DNA from: Oscillospiraceae bacterium | GTDB taxonomy: Bacteria; Bacillota; Clostridia; Oscillospirales; Ruminococcaceae | Direction of reading: 5' to 3' | Assembly: GCA_009780025.1 (NCBI GenBank) | Contig: WRAV01000003.1 | Coordinates: 1-64,000, forward strand | DNA length: 64,000 bases | Part shown: positions 28,020-37,031 of the stretch, piece after piece | Numbering within the stretch: position 1 is the first letter of the stretch | Layout of the letters: every line of letters starts with the position of its first letter | Notes under the pieces: model-generated | What the model saw: the letters and a program-made list of their open reading frames with translations, nothing else | What the model was told of the DNA's origin: nothing | The model's database searches: none | Program-made: the position numbers and the translations under genes

Positions 28020-28246
28020 ATAACCGGCAACTTGCCGGGCCACATCGCGCTTCCGGGCTACTGGGGGCGCGTTTTGTTTTGTCCGTGACTGCCCTCGACT
28101 TCTAAAAAAGAAGCAACCGCACCTTGGGCGGCGCGGCGCTTTCTTTTAAATAACACACAAAACGGTTGAGCGACCGCCCTGCACAAGGAGCCGCTTATCT
28201 TGCAGTATTGTAGCACGACGGGCGTAGTTTGTCAAATTTCGGCATT
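28020..28246. other. Spacer between tRNA-Trp and codB; probable terminators
   Basis: CCGGCAAcTTGCCGG follows the tRNA directly. A GCGC...GCGC hairpin followed by GTTTTGTTTT (near 28045-28080) is a likely tRNA terminator. On the minus strand a GC-rich block flanked by AAAAGAAAG may terminate codB. No gene seen. Confidence 0.45.
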
Positions 28247-29491
28247 CTAGGCTGCTTTGCTCCTTGAGAGCACTTCGCCGATGAGGTAGCATACAGCGGC
28301 AACTATCATAGCGTTGATTGAGGCGATGCCCACCTGCCAGAAGTTAGCAACCAGCGCACCCAGGACAACACCGGCTATCGACCAGACGTTGAGCGCTCGC
28401 CCCGGCTCCACGCCGCGCGCGTAGTTCTGTTTATGCAAGAAATAGTCCAGAACCAGTATGACACCCACCGGAGGCAGTGTGGCGTTAAGGAAGCTAAGCC
28501 AACTGATGAAGTTGTTGTACAGCCAGAGCGAAGCTGCAGTGGCAATAGCCCCGGAGATTAGGGTCATCGGCTTTTTGCGGATTTTGGTCATGTTGGAGAG
28601 TCCCAGACCAGCGGTGTAGAGGGCGTTGTCGTTGGTTGTCCAGATATTGGCGCCCAGCACAATGATGGCCGGAATCGCAAGCCCTTGGGCTATCATGACG
28701 TAGAAAATATCGCTCTGGCCGGTGTAAGCGCCGCCTACCGCCCCGAACCAGAACATCAGGGTGTTGCCCAGGAAGAATGCGGCAATCGTGCAAATGACTG
28801 CAATCTTAACTGTTTTTGAAAAGCGGACAAAGTTTGGTGTTGCCGTGCCTCCACTTATAAATGAGCCGACCACCATTCCGATTGCGACGGTTAAGGTCAT
28901 CTCGCCCGAGTGCTGGGCAAAAATCGCGGTCAGTCCACCGCCCGATCTGCTAGCTGTGATCATTGAGTATGTACCAAGTATGGCGATAAGCGGGACGGAG
29001 ATAGAGCTTATAACCGCCAGCCCCTTCATCCCGAAGTAGGCGGTGCTGGTCATAAGTACGCCGACTACAACTACCAATACCCAAACATTTATGCCAGTCA
29101 GCTCACTCACCGGGTAGGCGAACATTCCAAGGCCGACACCGAACCAGCCTATCTGGGTAAAGCTTATCATCGCTGAAGGCAGGAACGAACCCTTGGAGCC
29201 AAAAGAGCGTTGGGCGAGCAGATCCATGCTCAGGCTGGTACGCTGCCCAACATATGCCAGCAGCCCTGTGTATACGCTCAAGATAACGCCGCCGATAATC
29301 ATGGCCAGCACAAAGTTAGAAAGGTTGAGCCCGTTTGCCATGCCCGCGCCAACGCTCATACTGGCCGAGAAGAAGGTAAAGCTCACAAGGATGACGAACA
29401 TTGACCAAAAGCCCCTGCGCTCGGCGCAATTTTCCGGCACTGCCTCCAGTGAATACTCCGCGTCGTGCTTCTTGCCTACTTTTTCGCTCAT
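28247..29491 (-). CDS. codB: Cytosine permease (NCS1 family)
   Basis: 414 residues, from an ATG after TTGAGGAGGAAT. Twelve hydrophobic segments; the N-terminal pattern GFWSMFVILVSFTFFSASMSVGAGMANGL and the central GGTATPNFVRFSK and IWTTNDNALYTAGLGLSN match CodB/NCS1 cytosine transporters. It imports cytosine by cation symport. It is transcribed after codA, with one palindromic repeat between them. Confidence 0.92.
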   Translation of the reverse strand: MSEKVGKKHDAEYSLEAVPENCAERRGFWSMFVILVSFTFFSASMSVGAGMANGLNLSNFVLAMIIGGVILSVYTGLLAYVGQRTSLSMDLLAQRSFGSKGSFLPSAMISFTQIGWFGVGLGMFAYPVSELTGINVWVLVVVVGVLMTSTAYFGMKGLAVISSISVPLIAILGTYSMITASRSGGGLTAIFAQHSGEMTLTVAIGMVVGSFISGGTATPNFVRFSKTVKIAVICTIAAFFLGNTLMFWFGAVGGAYTGQSDIFYVMIAQGLAIPAIIVLGANIWTTNDNALYTAGLGLSNMTKIRKKPMTLISGAIATAASLWLYNNFISWLSFLNATLPPVGVILVLDYFLHKQNYARGVEPGRALNVWSIAGVVLGALVANFWQVGIASINAMIVAAVCYLIGEVLSRSKAA

Positions 29492-29518
29492 TTTTATTCC
29501 TCCTCAATAATATCGTAC

Positions 29519-29586
29519 TGTAGGGCGCGCTGTCCACGTCGCGCCGTTATGGAAGTTTGCGGTGCGATGAAGACATCGCCCCCTAC
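29519..29586. repeat. GTAGGG-type palindromic element, copy c
   Basis: TGTAGGGCGCGC at the left and CATCGCCCCCTACA at the right, between codA and codB. It would fold within the codAB mRNA. Confidence 0.55.
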
Positions 29587-29611
29587 ATGGGATGGGCGCT
29601 GTCTGTTTGTG

Positions 29612-30889
29612 CTATAATTTAAAGTCGACGTTCTCTTTTATTTCGCTGGTGTCAATAGTCCGCAATGCCGGTGTTGTCCGGCAGATGACCTTGCCTTTTC
29701 GTAGTACATAAAGGCATTCACTTGTAAGGCGCAGGGCTTCTGCTTCGTCCTTGGCGTCGAGGATAACCAGGTCGGCTGGGTTGCCCTCTTTTATGCCATA
29801 CTTGTCCTCAATACCAAGGGTTCTGGCCGAGCGATGAGTGATCATATCCATAAGTTCGAGCAGCTGGTCGTGGCCGTTCATGTGGGCGGTATGGGCCAGC
29901 AGATTTGCCGCCGCCAGCATGTTGCCCTTGCCCATTGAGTACCAAGGGTCCATAATTGAGTCGTGCCCGATACAGACGTTGACGCCTTTCTCAAGGAGCT
30001 CATCTACCCGAGTGTGACCCCGCTTTCTCGGATAGCCGTCAGTCCTGTTTTGGAGTACAGAGTTGTCGAACGGGTTGGTAATCATATTCATATCGGCTTT
30101 TTTAAGCACCCCTAGAAGCTTGAATGCGTAGTCGTTGTTGTAGTTGTGCATGGCGGTAGTGTGGCTGGCGGCGGCTCGACCTTGCCACCCACGCATTATG
30201 TTTTCCTTGGCCATGACCTCCACAAACCTAGAGTGGGTGTCACCGGTCTCATCTACGTGGATATCGATCATCCGGTCGAATTTTTCGGCATACTGGTAGA
30301 CACACTCTACGTCTCGCACACCGTCTTCACGGGTGTACTCTATATGCGGTGCGCCCCCGACGCAGTCTGCGCCCATCTCTAGAGCCCGGCGGAGCAGCCC
30401 CTCGCCCTCGGTGGAAGTGAATATCCCGTTCTGGGGGAAGGCAACCACCTGAATGTCGATCAAATCCCGCACTTCATCGCGGACTTCTATAAGGCTTTCA
30501 ACCGTGAGTAGGGTAGGGTCGGAGCAGTCGGCGTGGGTACGCACTCTGAGGACGCCGTTGGCAATGTACCACTTTACGACTTCCCGTGCATTCTTTTTGA
30601 GAATCTCTTTTGTGAGCAACGGTTTGCGTTCGCCCCAGATGTCTATGGCCTCGAGGAGCGTGCCCGAGCGGTTGGGCCTGCTGAGGTCCCCGCAGGACAA
30701 AACGGCGTCCATGTGCACGTGCGGGTCAACGAAGGGAGGCAGGGTTAGGTTTCCGGCGGCATCGACTGTCGCCACGCCCTCACCTTGAATGTTTTCCGCT
30801 ATTCTCACGAACTTGCCGTCCTTAATCAGCACATCTTGTAATTTTTGGAAATCCCTAAGCTTTGCGTTTTTAATTAGCAGCGCGCCCAT
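29612..30889 (-). CDS. codA: Cytosine deaminase
   Basis: 425 residues, from the ATG after GGGAGGTGCTGTAAA. An amidohydrolase-fold enzyme with the metal-binding PFVDPHVHMD, the IDIHVDETGD histidine, ASHTTAMHNY and the catalytic GHDSIMDPWYSMG. It converts cytosine to uracil and ammonia. With codB it forms a cytosine-use operon whose uracil can be salvaged by upp (10.6 kb). An attenuator-like leader precedes it. Confidence 0.93.
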   Translation of the reverse strand: MGALLIKNAKLRDFQKLQDVLIKDGKFVRIAENIQGEGVATVDAAGNLTLPPFVDPHVHMDAVLSCGDLSRPNRSGTLLEAIDIWGERKPLLTKEILKKNAREVVKWYIANGVLRVRTHADCSDPTLLTVESLIEVRDEVRDLIDIQVVAFPQNGIFTSTEGEGLLRRALEMGADCVGGAPHIEYTREDGVRDVECVYQYAEKFDRMIDIHVDETGDTHSRFVEVMAKENIMRGWQGRAAASHTTAMHNYNNDYAFKLLGVLKKADMNMITNPFDNSVLQNRTDGYPRKRGHTRVDELLEKGVNVCIGHDSIMDPWYSMGKGNMLAAANLLAHTAHMNGHDQLLELMDMITHRSARTLGIEDKYGIKEGNPADLVILDAKDEAEALRLTSECLYVLRKGKVICRTTPALRTIDTSEIKENVDFKL

Positions 30890-30890
30890 T

Positions 30891-31028
30891 TTACAGCACC
30901 TCCCGGCAAAAAAATAACCCATTCAGGATACCGACAACAGCGGATAAATCCTGTATGGGTTTCTTTCGGCAATAGGCTGGAACGCCGGGTATCCTTTCCT
31001 TAACCACGAACCCTACAAGCTTTCTCAT
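30891..31028 (-). CDS. Possible 45-residue leader ORF of codBA
   Basis: ATG with GGAGG ten bases upstream; it ends TAA one base before the codA start codon, so it would be tightly coupled. It is basic, beginning MRKLVGFVVKERIPG. The putative attenuator hairpin lies inside it. I recognise no family. It may be a leader peptide whose translation affects the hairpin, or chance. Low confidence. Confidence 0.3.
   Translation of the reverse strand: MRKLVGFVVKERIPGVPAYCRKKPIQDLSAVVGILNGLFFCREVL
30908..30994 (-). promoter_or_regulatory. Putative transcription attenuator of codBA
   Basis: On the minus strand: CCCATaCAGGAT/ATCCTGaATGGG followed by TTATTTTTTT, a good intrinsic terminator 20-50 bp before codA. 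The upstream segment GGATACC (30994-30988) is perfectly complementary to GGTATCC (30932-30926), which overlaps the 3' arm of that terminator. An alternative antiterminating pairing is therefore available. The ligand or signal is unknown. Confidence 0.6.
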
Positions 31029-31136
31029 GAGCGTTTTGCCTCCTCTCAAAGCGGGGGGTGTTTTGACACATACACACACAAATTGTCGGTATTTTAACAT
31101 AGCTGGGAAGGTTTGTCAAGTGCGTTTGGAGCGGGA

Positions 31137-31165
31137 TTGCCGAGGCGCACATCATATGCTATACT
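31137..31165 (+). promoter_or_regulatory. Promoter for purD
   Basis: TTGCCG (31137-31142), a 17 bp spacer and TATACT (31160-31165), about 25 bp before the purD ribosome binding site. Confidence 0.6.
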
Positions 31166-31197
31166 TGTCTAACTCAAAAATTTGGAGAGTGAGCTTT

Positions 31198-32499
31198 TTG
31201 AAGATACTGGTTGTGGGCGGCGGTGGCCGGGAACACGCTCTGGTGCGAAAGATAAGTGAGAGTCCCAAAGTCAGGGAGATACACTGTATGCCGGGCAACG
31301 CTGGAATTGCAGCCCAGGGTGTTTGCTGTCGGCAAATTAAAGCCGTCGACATTCCGGCCATTATTGATTACGCATATAAGAACGCCTTCGACCTAGTGGT
31401 TGTTGGGCCGGATGACCCGCTGGCGATGGGGTTGGTAGATGCCCTGGAAGCGCAGGGTATTCCGGCCTTTGGGCCAAGCAAAAGCGCTGCTGTTATTGAA
31501 TATAGTAAAGTCTTCGCCAAAGAGCTGATGCTCCGCCATGGTATACCCACCGCCGGTCACAAGAGCTTCGACTGCCACGAGGCGGCCGTCGAATATATAC
31601 GCGGGTTAGGCAGCTGGCCGGCGGTCATCAAGGCGGACGGCCTTGCTCTGGGGAAAGGCGTAATCATAGCCCGGAATGAAGCTGAGGCCCTGGACACCCT
31701 CCGACAAATGATGAAGGAGAGGGTTTTTGGCGAAGGTGGAACCAACGTTGTCATTGAGGAGTTCCTTACCGGCCCCGAGGTTTCGGTTCTGGCATTTTGC
31801 GACGGCAAAACCGTTGTACCTATGGTCAGTTCGATGGATCACAAACGGGCTTATGACGGTGACACCGGCCCAAATACCGGCGGGATGGGCACTATCGCGC
31901 CCAACCCACACTACACACCCGAACTGGCCCAGCGCTGCATGGGCGAAATCTTTCTGCCCACTCTGCGTGCTATGCAGGCCGAAGGCTGCCCTTTCAAGGG
32001 TTGCCTTTATTTTGGACTGATGCTTACCGCCCAGGGCCCTAAGGTTATTGAGTACAACTGCCGATTTGGTGACCCTGAAACCCAAGTCGTGCTCCCTCTG
32101 TTAGAGAGTGACATAGTAGATATAATGCTGGCCGTACGCGACGGCAAGCTGGATGAAGTCGACGTTAAGTGGAGAGACGGCGCGGCTGCTTGTGTGGTGA
32201 TGGCAAGCGGCGGATACCCAGGGAGCTACCGGACTGGGCTGCCAATTGAAGGGCTTGATGCCACCGGGCAGCTACCTGCCGGCAAGGCTGAAATCTATCA
32301 CGCGGGGACGTGCAAAGACGAGCAGGGCCGCTTCCTGACTGCGGGGGGGCGAGTGCTGGGTGTAACGGCAATCGGGTCTAGCCTCACAGAAGCACTGGAG
32401 ATTGCCTACGATGCAGTGGACTTAGTCTCTTTCGAAGAGGCGCATTACCGGAGGGATGTGGGGGCGGCTGCCCTTGGTCGTCCGCTCCTACCGGTATAA
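31198..32499 (+). CDS. purD: Phosphoribosylamine-glycine ligase
   Basis: 433 residues, from TTG 31198 after GGAGAGTGAGC, giving MKILVVGGGGREHAL; the frame further upstream overlaps the promoter and is not coding. ATP-grasp enzyme with VVVGPDDPLAMGLVD, VIKADGLALGKGV, the metal-binding IEYNCRFGDPETQ and the DGDTGPNTGGMG block. It makes GAR, the second step of purine synthesis. It stands alone here, not in a pur operon. Its last ~9 codons lie inside a palindromic repeat. Confidence 0.95.
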   Translation: MKILVVGGGGREHALVRKISESPKVREIHCMPGNAGIAAQGVCCRQIKAVDIPAIIDYAYKNAFDLVVVGPDDPLAMGLVDALEAQGIPAFGPSKSAAVIEYSKVFAKELMLRHGIPTAGHKSFDCHEAAVEYIRGLGSWPAVIKADGLALGKGVIIARNEAEALDTLRQMMKERVFGEGGTNVVIEEFLTGPEVSVLAFCDGKTVVPMVSSMDHKRAYDGDTGPNTGGMGTIAPNPHYTPELAQRCMGEIFLPTLRAMQAEGCPFKGCLYFGLMLTAQGPKVIEYNCRFGDPETQVVLPLLESDIVDIMLAVRDGKLDEVDVKWRDGAAACVVMASGGYPGSYRTGLPIEGLDATGQLPAGKAEIYHAGTCKDEQGRFLTAGGRVLGVTAIGSSLTEALEIAYDAVDLVSFEEAHYRRDVGAAALGRPLLPV

Positions 32500-32536
32500 T
32501 GCCGATTTGCGGACGACCAGGGCGGTCGTCCCTACA
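32474..32536. repeat. GTAGGG-type palindromic element, copy d
   Basis: CTTGGTCGTCCG ... CGGACGACCAGG, then GTCGTCCCTACA. The left arm encodes the C-terminal residues of PurD. Confidence 0.6.
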
Positions 32537-32541
32537 AACAG

Positions 32542-32579
32542 CCCCGCAAGCTCTGTGCGAATGCACGGAACTTGCGGGG
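32542..32579. terminator. Bidirectional terminator between purD and gltX
   Basis: CCCCGCAAG-c-TCTGTGC gaat GCACGGA-a-CTTGCGGGG, with ACAATTTTAT following on the plus strand and TGTTTGT on the minus. Confidence 0.7.
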
Positions 32580-32598
32580 ACAATTTTATGTTGCGTGT

Positions 32599-34056
32599 CT
32601 ATTCAAGCTCTGTGGATAGCCGCGCTATGCCATCGTCTATCCGCGCGATACAATCTTTTTTACCCACAAGGACGGCCAATTCTGTCCCGCCGCCGGGGGT
32701 GACAGCCTTACCGCTCATGGCGGTACGCAGCGGCCAGAGCAATATCCCATTCTTGACCTCAAGTTTTTCGATCAGTCTGAAGATTGTACCGTGGACGCTC
32801 TCCTGTGTCCAGTCGGAGACCTCCAGCAGCACCGGGCGCAGGGCTCGCAGGGCCTCAAGGCTGGACTCTTTGGTGGTCTTCATCTTTTTGTGGACGTAGA
32901 GCTCGGTGTCGTAGTCTGGCAGTGCGTCGAAGAAGTCGACTTTCTCGGGTAGATCGCTGAGCATCTCGCAGCGGGCGTGTAAAAGTGTGGCAAGCATTCG
33001 GGTGTCTACGTCTTCGCGTGCTAGGGTTTTGCGCAGCCAGGGCAGCGCCAGCGCGTGGAAAGCATCGGCGTCTAGTGCGCGTATCCATTCGGCGTTAATG
33101 TGGCCCTGCTTCGCGCCGTCAAAGATTGCTGGGGATTTACTAAGACCGCTGGTTTTGAATGCCTCCACAAGCTCAGGCAGGGAGTAGATTTCCCGCTCAC
33201 CGCCCGGTGACCAGCCCAGCAGTGCCACATAGTTGAGCACTGCCCCGGGCAGATAACCTTTCTCGATTAAATCTTGATAAGAAGCGTCACCGTGGCGTTT
33301 GGATAGTTTTTCGGTGGCATTTTTCATTACCGGCGCGCAGTGAATATATTCAGGCACCGGCCAGCCGAAAGCCTGGTATAGCAGGTTGTACTTGGGCGAA
33401 GAAGAGAGATATTCGTTTCCGCGCACTACATGGGTGATGCCCATCAAATGGTCATCCACCACGTTTGCGAAGTTGTAGGTGGGCATTCCGTCGCTTTTTA
33501 TGAGAATCTGATCTTCAAGCTCGGCGTTCTCGACCGAAATCTCGCCGTAGACAATGTCACGGAAGACGGTTCGGCCTTCGAGGGGCATCTTCTGGCGGAT
33601 AACCCACGGTGCGCCGGATTCCAGCCGGGTGGCAATCTCTTCGGCGGAGAGGCGGCTGCAGCGGCCATCGTACTTGGTTGGGGGTTGTTGCATGTCCGGG
33701 ACGCTCAGGGGCGGGTCTCCTACTTTAGCACAGAAACAGTGGTATGCCGCACCCTTCTCCACTAAGGTGATGGCGTGCTCTTTATAGGTGCCCATCCGCT
33801 CGCTTTGGATATATGGGCCTACCGGACCACCGATATCCGGACCTTCGTCCCAAACGAGCCCGGCCTCACGTAGGGTGGCGTAGATTACCTCGACGCTGCC
33901 CTCGACTTTGCGGCCCTGGTCGGTGTCCTCTATGCGCAGTAAAAACTTGCCTCCGCCGCTCTTAGCGATGAGATAAGCGTACAGTGCGGTGCGCAAGTTC
34001 CCAAGATGCATGTACCCCGTAGGGCTTGGGGCGAAACGTGTGCGGATTTCTTTCAT
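32599..34056 (-). CDS. gltX: Glutamyl-tRNA synthetase
   Basis: 485 residues, from an ATG after AAGGAGCATTAAAC. Class I synthetase with the HIGH-type motif [16 protein letters not shown] and the KMSKS-type motif KLSKRHGD. It charges tRNA(Glu) and, given gatCAB, presumably tRNA(Gln) as well. A C-terminal anticodon-binding domain is present and the length is normal. It is convergent with purD. Confidence 0.95.
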   Translation of the reverse strand: MKEIRTRFAPSPTGYMHLGNLRTALYAYLIAKSGGGKFLLRIEDTDQGRKVEGSVEVIYATLREAGLVWDEGPDIGGPVGPYIQSERMGTYKEHAITLVEKGAAYHCFCAKVGDPPLSVPDMQQPPTKYDGRCSRLSAEEIATRLESGAPWVIRQKMPLEGRTVFRDIVYGEISVENAELEDQILIKSDGMPTYNFANVVDDHLMGITHVVRGNEYLSSSPKYNLLYQAFGWPVPEYIHCAPVMKNATEKLSKRHGDASYQDLIEKGYLPGAVLNYVALLGWSPGGEREIYSLPELVEAFKTSGLSKSPAIFDGAKQGHINAEWIRALDADAFHALALPWLRKTLAREDVDTRMLATLLHARCEMLSDLPEKVDFFDALPDYDTELYVHKKMKTTKESSLEALRALRPVLLEVSDWTQESVHGTIFRLIEKLEVKNGILLWPLRTAMSGKAVTPGGGTELAVLVGKKDCIARIDDGIARLSTELE

Positions 34057-34218
34057 GTTTAATGCTCCTTATTAAATGCTGTTTAATTTGCAAGTTTTAT
34101 TAAAACTGATCCCAGATTTTGTGTGAAATTACTTGTCTGTGGCCAAATGTATGAGTGTAGCATATAGTGAACCATGGCTATTAGGCGGGTAGATGACAGG
34201 CAATAATGCAGACACTTG

Positions 34219-34695
34219 CTAGAGATTTACAATACTTACAGCCAGATATTCTGGCTCTATATCAATAGTGGCGTAGCTGGGCGCACCATTGGTACGCGAC
34301 TCGGCAACGCTGCCTGGGTTGAGCAGATAAAGTTTATCCGCTTGTTCGTACAAAGCAGAGTGAGTGTGTCCAAAGCAGACGATATCTGCACCTAGATCGT
34401 TTGCTCGGATGATTAACTTTGCCAACCCTCGCTTGACTTCGTACATATGCCCGTGAGTGAAAAAAATCCGCTTGCCGGCTACATTAATCATGTTCTCGTC
34501 TTTGGCGATAGAACTAAAGTCGCAATTGCCTCTCACAAAAAGTATCCGTTTTTGGGGGTAGAGGGTGCGCAGGTCATTCACTTCATATTCGCCGTCTCCC
34601 AGATGCAGGAAGATTTCGGCGTTCGGCTGAGCTTCAATCACACGGCAAAGGTCATCAAAGCTGCCGTGTGAATCGGAAAAGACAACGACTTGCAA
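34219..34695 (-). CDS. YfcE/MJ0936-type metallophosphoesterase
   Basis: 158 residues, from TTG 34695 after GGAGG; the nearby ATG is out of frame. All five metal motifs are present: FSDSHG, LGDGE, GNCD, THGH and GHTH. This small calcineurin-like family hydrolyses phosphodiesters in vitro; physiological substrates are unclear. It lies 160 bp upstream of gltX on the same strand. The intervening DNA shows nothing definite. Confidence 0.88.
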   Translation of the reverse strand: MQVVVFSDSHGSFDDLCRVIEAQPNAEIFLHLGDGEYEVNDLRTLYPQKRILFVRGNCDFSSIAKDENMINVAGKRIFFTHGHMYEVKRGLAKLIIRANDLGADIVCFGHTHSALYEQADKLYLLNPGSVAESRTNGAPSYATIDIEPEYLAVSIVNL

Positions 34696-34774
34696 ACCAT
34701 AACCTCCAGATTATCGTAATACTGGTTTCTATCCTAACATAAAAATATACTAAAGAAAATAGGGGTGCTAAAAA

Positions 34775-35023
34775 ATGTCGAACCTAAACCTAAACGAGAT
34801 GAAGAAAAACGCGCTGCTGCAGATGGCGGGCAAGCAACTGGGCAAAGATCCCGCCGAGCTCAAGCAAAAGCTGGAATCCGGACAGGTGCAAGACGTTGTA
34901 AATAGCCTGAGTGATGAGCAAAAGCAAAAGCTACAGAGCGTTCTGCAAAATCCTCAGCAGCTCAGTGCTTTGCTGGGCAGCGAGCAAGTGCAAAACCTGC
35001 TAAAGGCGATGGGCAATCGTTAG
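34775..35023 (+). CDS. Small hypothetical protein
   Basis: 82 residues, from an ATG after AGGGGTGC. Highly helical and rich in Lys, Gln and Leu: ELKQKLESGQVQDVV, then QLSALLGSEQVQNLLKAMG. No membrane segment or signal. It resembles the N- and C-terminal helical parts of the next gene (MDDLSAMINKVLSDPESMRNLQQAA), so the two may be related or interact. No named family. Confidence 0.7.
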   Translation: MSNLNLNEMKKNALLQMAGKQLGKDPAELKQKLESGQVQDVVNSLSDEQKQKLQSVLQNPQQLSALLGSEQVQNLLKAMGNR

Positions 35024-35040
35024 GCTTTGCAGGGTCAGGC

Positions 35041-35108
35041 TTCCCCGCCCGGACAGCCCACCGTTTTTTCTATAATCTGCGGGCGGGGACAGAACCCCGC
35101 CCCTACAC
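35041..35108. repeat. GTAGGG-type palindromic element, copy e
   Basis: CCCCGCCCGGACAG ... CTGCGGGCGGGG, then ACCCCGCCCCTACA. It ends just before the ribosome binding site GAGGAGG of the next gene. Confidence 0.55.
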
Positions 35109-35128
35109 CGTGAGGAGGTTTGCCCGCT

Positions 35129-36403
35129 ATGGATGATTTGTCCGCTATGATCAACAAGGTTCTCAGCGACCCTGAGAGTATGCGCAATTTACAGCAAGCG
35201 GCTGCCTCCCTTGGGCTCGGGACCGGCGATGGGTCGGGTGGGCAAGCGGTTACAGCCTTGCCACCGGCTCAGCCACCGCCACCACAGCAAAATGCACAGG
35301 GCTCATCAAGGCAACAGCCGCCGCCCCTTAACTGGACAATGGGTGGAGGCAGTGGCCATGGAGGCGGGCGCGGCTCGTCTTCCCGCAGGCAAAGACAACA
35401 GCCCGAACCACCTCCACCTCGAGATAACGAGGATATATCCTACATAAAAAACATGCTCGAGCAGCTGGTCGAGAACACCCGACAATCCCCGCAACCACCT
35501 GCCACCAGCCAGCCGGTGTCCGCACAGAATCAAAGCCAGCAAGGCCCCGGCCTCGATTTAAGCGCCCTTTCCGGGATTTTGGGTGAGCTAAGTAGCGGCC
35601 AAGCTCCCGGCCCGACTGCTACTGCTGGGGGAGGCGGCCCTGGACTCGACCTTTCTGCTCTCTCAGGGATACTGAGCGGGCTTACCGGTAGTGGGCAAGC
35701 CTCCAACCCATCTGATCCGGCTACCGGAGGCGGTCCCGGCCTCGATCTCTCGGCGCTCTCGGGTATCTTGAGCGGGCTGGGTGGTGGGCAAGCTTCTAGT
35801 TCGCCTGACCCGGCTACCGGAGGGAGCTCTGGCCTTGACCTCAGCGCACTTTCGGGAATATTAGGCGGCCTTACCGGCAACCAAGGTAGCGGGGGAGGCA
35901 GCCCCGATTTAAGCGCTCTTTCCGGGATTTTGGGCGGCATCACCAGTGGTGTAGAGAAGCAGTCTGCGGCGCCGGCCAGCGGGGTTTCGGCCCTGACCGC
36001 TATGCTGGGTGGCAACGAGGGCTCGGCGGGAGGCAGCGGACCGCTCGGGATGAACATGAACATGCTTGCCAAATTCCAGCAGGCGATGAGCGGTATCAGT
36101 GCAAACGCTGGCAACGTACGCCTGATGATGGCGCTGAAAGGTCAACTCAAAGACCAGGCCCGTATCAACAAGGTGGATGACGCTGTCAAGGTGATGCAAA
36201 TCATCCAATTTTTGCCTATTCTAAAAGAGAGTGGTATCTTCGGCAAATTTGACGAGATACTGAACGGCTTTAAACTAGGTGGTCTACTTGGAGGCGGACA
36301 GCCTGGCACCGGTGGGTTAGGCAGCATACTTTCCGGGCTGACCGGCTCGGGCTCGGCGGGTGGGATTAGCAGCCTTTTGGGTTCGCTGACGGGGAGGAGG
36401 TAG
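35129..36403 (+). CDS. Gly/Pro/Gln-rich protein with tandem LDLSALSGIL repeats
   Basis: About 424 residues, from ATG 35129 after GAGGAGG; the TTG at 35120 is too close to that site. The N-terminal helix DDLSAMINKVLSDPESM is followed by a low-complexity Pro/Gln region, then five tandem copies of a ~32-residue unit with the core GLDLSALSGILxGL (DNA 35545-35945). A helical C-terminal domain (KFQQAMSGISANAGNVRLMM ... KVMQIIQFLPILKESGIFGKF) and a Gly/Leu/Ser tail complete it. No signal peptide. Function unknown. It overlaps the ribosome binding site of the next gene. Confidence 0.75.
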   Translation: MDDLSAMINKVLSDPESMRNLQQAAASLGLGTGDGSGGQAVTALPPAQPPPPQQNAQGSSRQQPPPLNWTMGGGSGHGGGRGSSSRRQRQQPEPPPPRDNEDISYIKNMLEQLVENTRQSPQPPATSQPVSAQNQSQQGPGLDLSALSGILGELSSGQAPGPTATAGGGGPGLDLSALSGILSGLTGSGQASNPSDPATGGGPGLDLSALSGILSGLGGGQASSSPDPATGGSSGLDLSALSGILGGLTGNQGSGGGSPDLSALSGILGGITSGVEKQSAAPASGVSALTAMLGGNEGSAGGSGPLGMNMNMLAKFQQAMSGISANAGNVRLMMALKGQLKDQARINKVDDAVKVMQIIQFLPILKESGIFGKFDEILNGFKLGGLLGGGQPGTGGLGSILSGLTGSGSAGGISSLLGSLTGRR

Positions 36404-36406
36404 CGT

Positions 36407-36955
36407 ATGGCACAGGCTAGGCAGAGTTATACCAGCAGCGATTTGAGCCGTTCCGCGCAGGAGGCGGTGGCGCGGGTTCGCCAGATGCAGGACAAAGTCC
36501 ACCACACGCCACCGGGTGCGTCCGCCTTTCGCAACTGGAGCACAGACCCCAATGTTCGCCGTCGGGAGCCCCCCATTCAGCAAGAGCCGGAGCAACAAGT
36601 ACCGTCCCCGCCACCTGAGCCACCAAGCTACACCCCACCGCCTACACAAGAGCAGCCTGAAAACCCGACTGTGCCACCACATTCCAATCGGCAGTATGGG
36701 CAGCCCGGTCGACAAACCCGCACGGAGGCAGCGGGGGAGCAGCCCCGTCAGCCGCCACCACGCTCAAACAGGCAGCCCAACGCTGGCCCGAGCCAAAACC
36801 CGGAAAAACCAAAGGACACCACACTGCTGCAAGATGTTCTGGGTGGGGTGGGGCTGGACGACGACCGCATACTCATCCTGGGGCTTATACTCATCCTGAT
36901 AAACGACAAGGCCGATACAACCCTTATATTGGCGTTGCTTTACCTGCTTTTGTAG
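36407..36955 (+). CDS. Pro/Gln-rich protein with C-terminal hydrophobic segment
   Basis: 182 residues, from an ATG after GGGGAGGAGGTAGCGT. It has a charged N-terminal helix (DLSRSAQEAVARVRQMQDK), a long Pro/Gln/Asn/Arg-rich linker, and an ending LGGVGLDDDRILILGLILILI-NDKAD-TTLILALLYLLL: two short hydrophobic stretches around a charged turn, typical of small clostridial hypothetical proteins. Operon partner of the two genes upstream. Function unknown. Confidence 0.7.
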   Translation: MAQARQSYTSSDLSRSAQEAVARVRQMQDKVHHTPPGASAFRNWSTDPNVRRREPPIQQEPEQQVPSPPPEPPSYTPPPTQEQPENPTVPPHSNRQYGQPGRQTRTEAAGEQPRQPPPRSNRQPNAGPSQNPEKPKDTTLLQDVLGGVGLDDDRILILGLILILINDKADTTLILALLYLLL

Positions 36956-37031
36956 CAGGTCGCACTTGCCGGGGCAAAAACAAAGAACGCTTACCGAATG
37001 GTAGGCGCTCTCTTATTCGGTTGGGTGTCGG

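Noticed and set aside
27793..28020. N-terminal extension of the P-type ATPase
   Set aside because: It is the complement of tRNA-Trp and its promoter; the family similarity begins downstream of GTG 27792.
31027..31197. Longer start for purD
   Set aside because: It covers the codBA leader and the purD promoter; PurD similarity begins at TTG 31198 with a good ribosome binding site.
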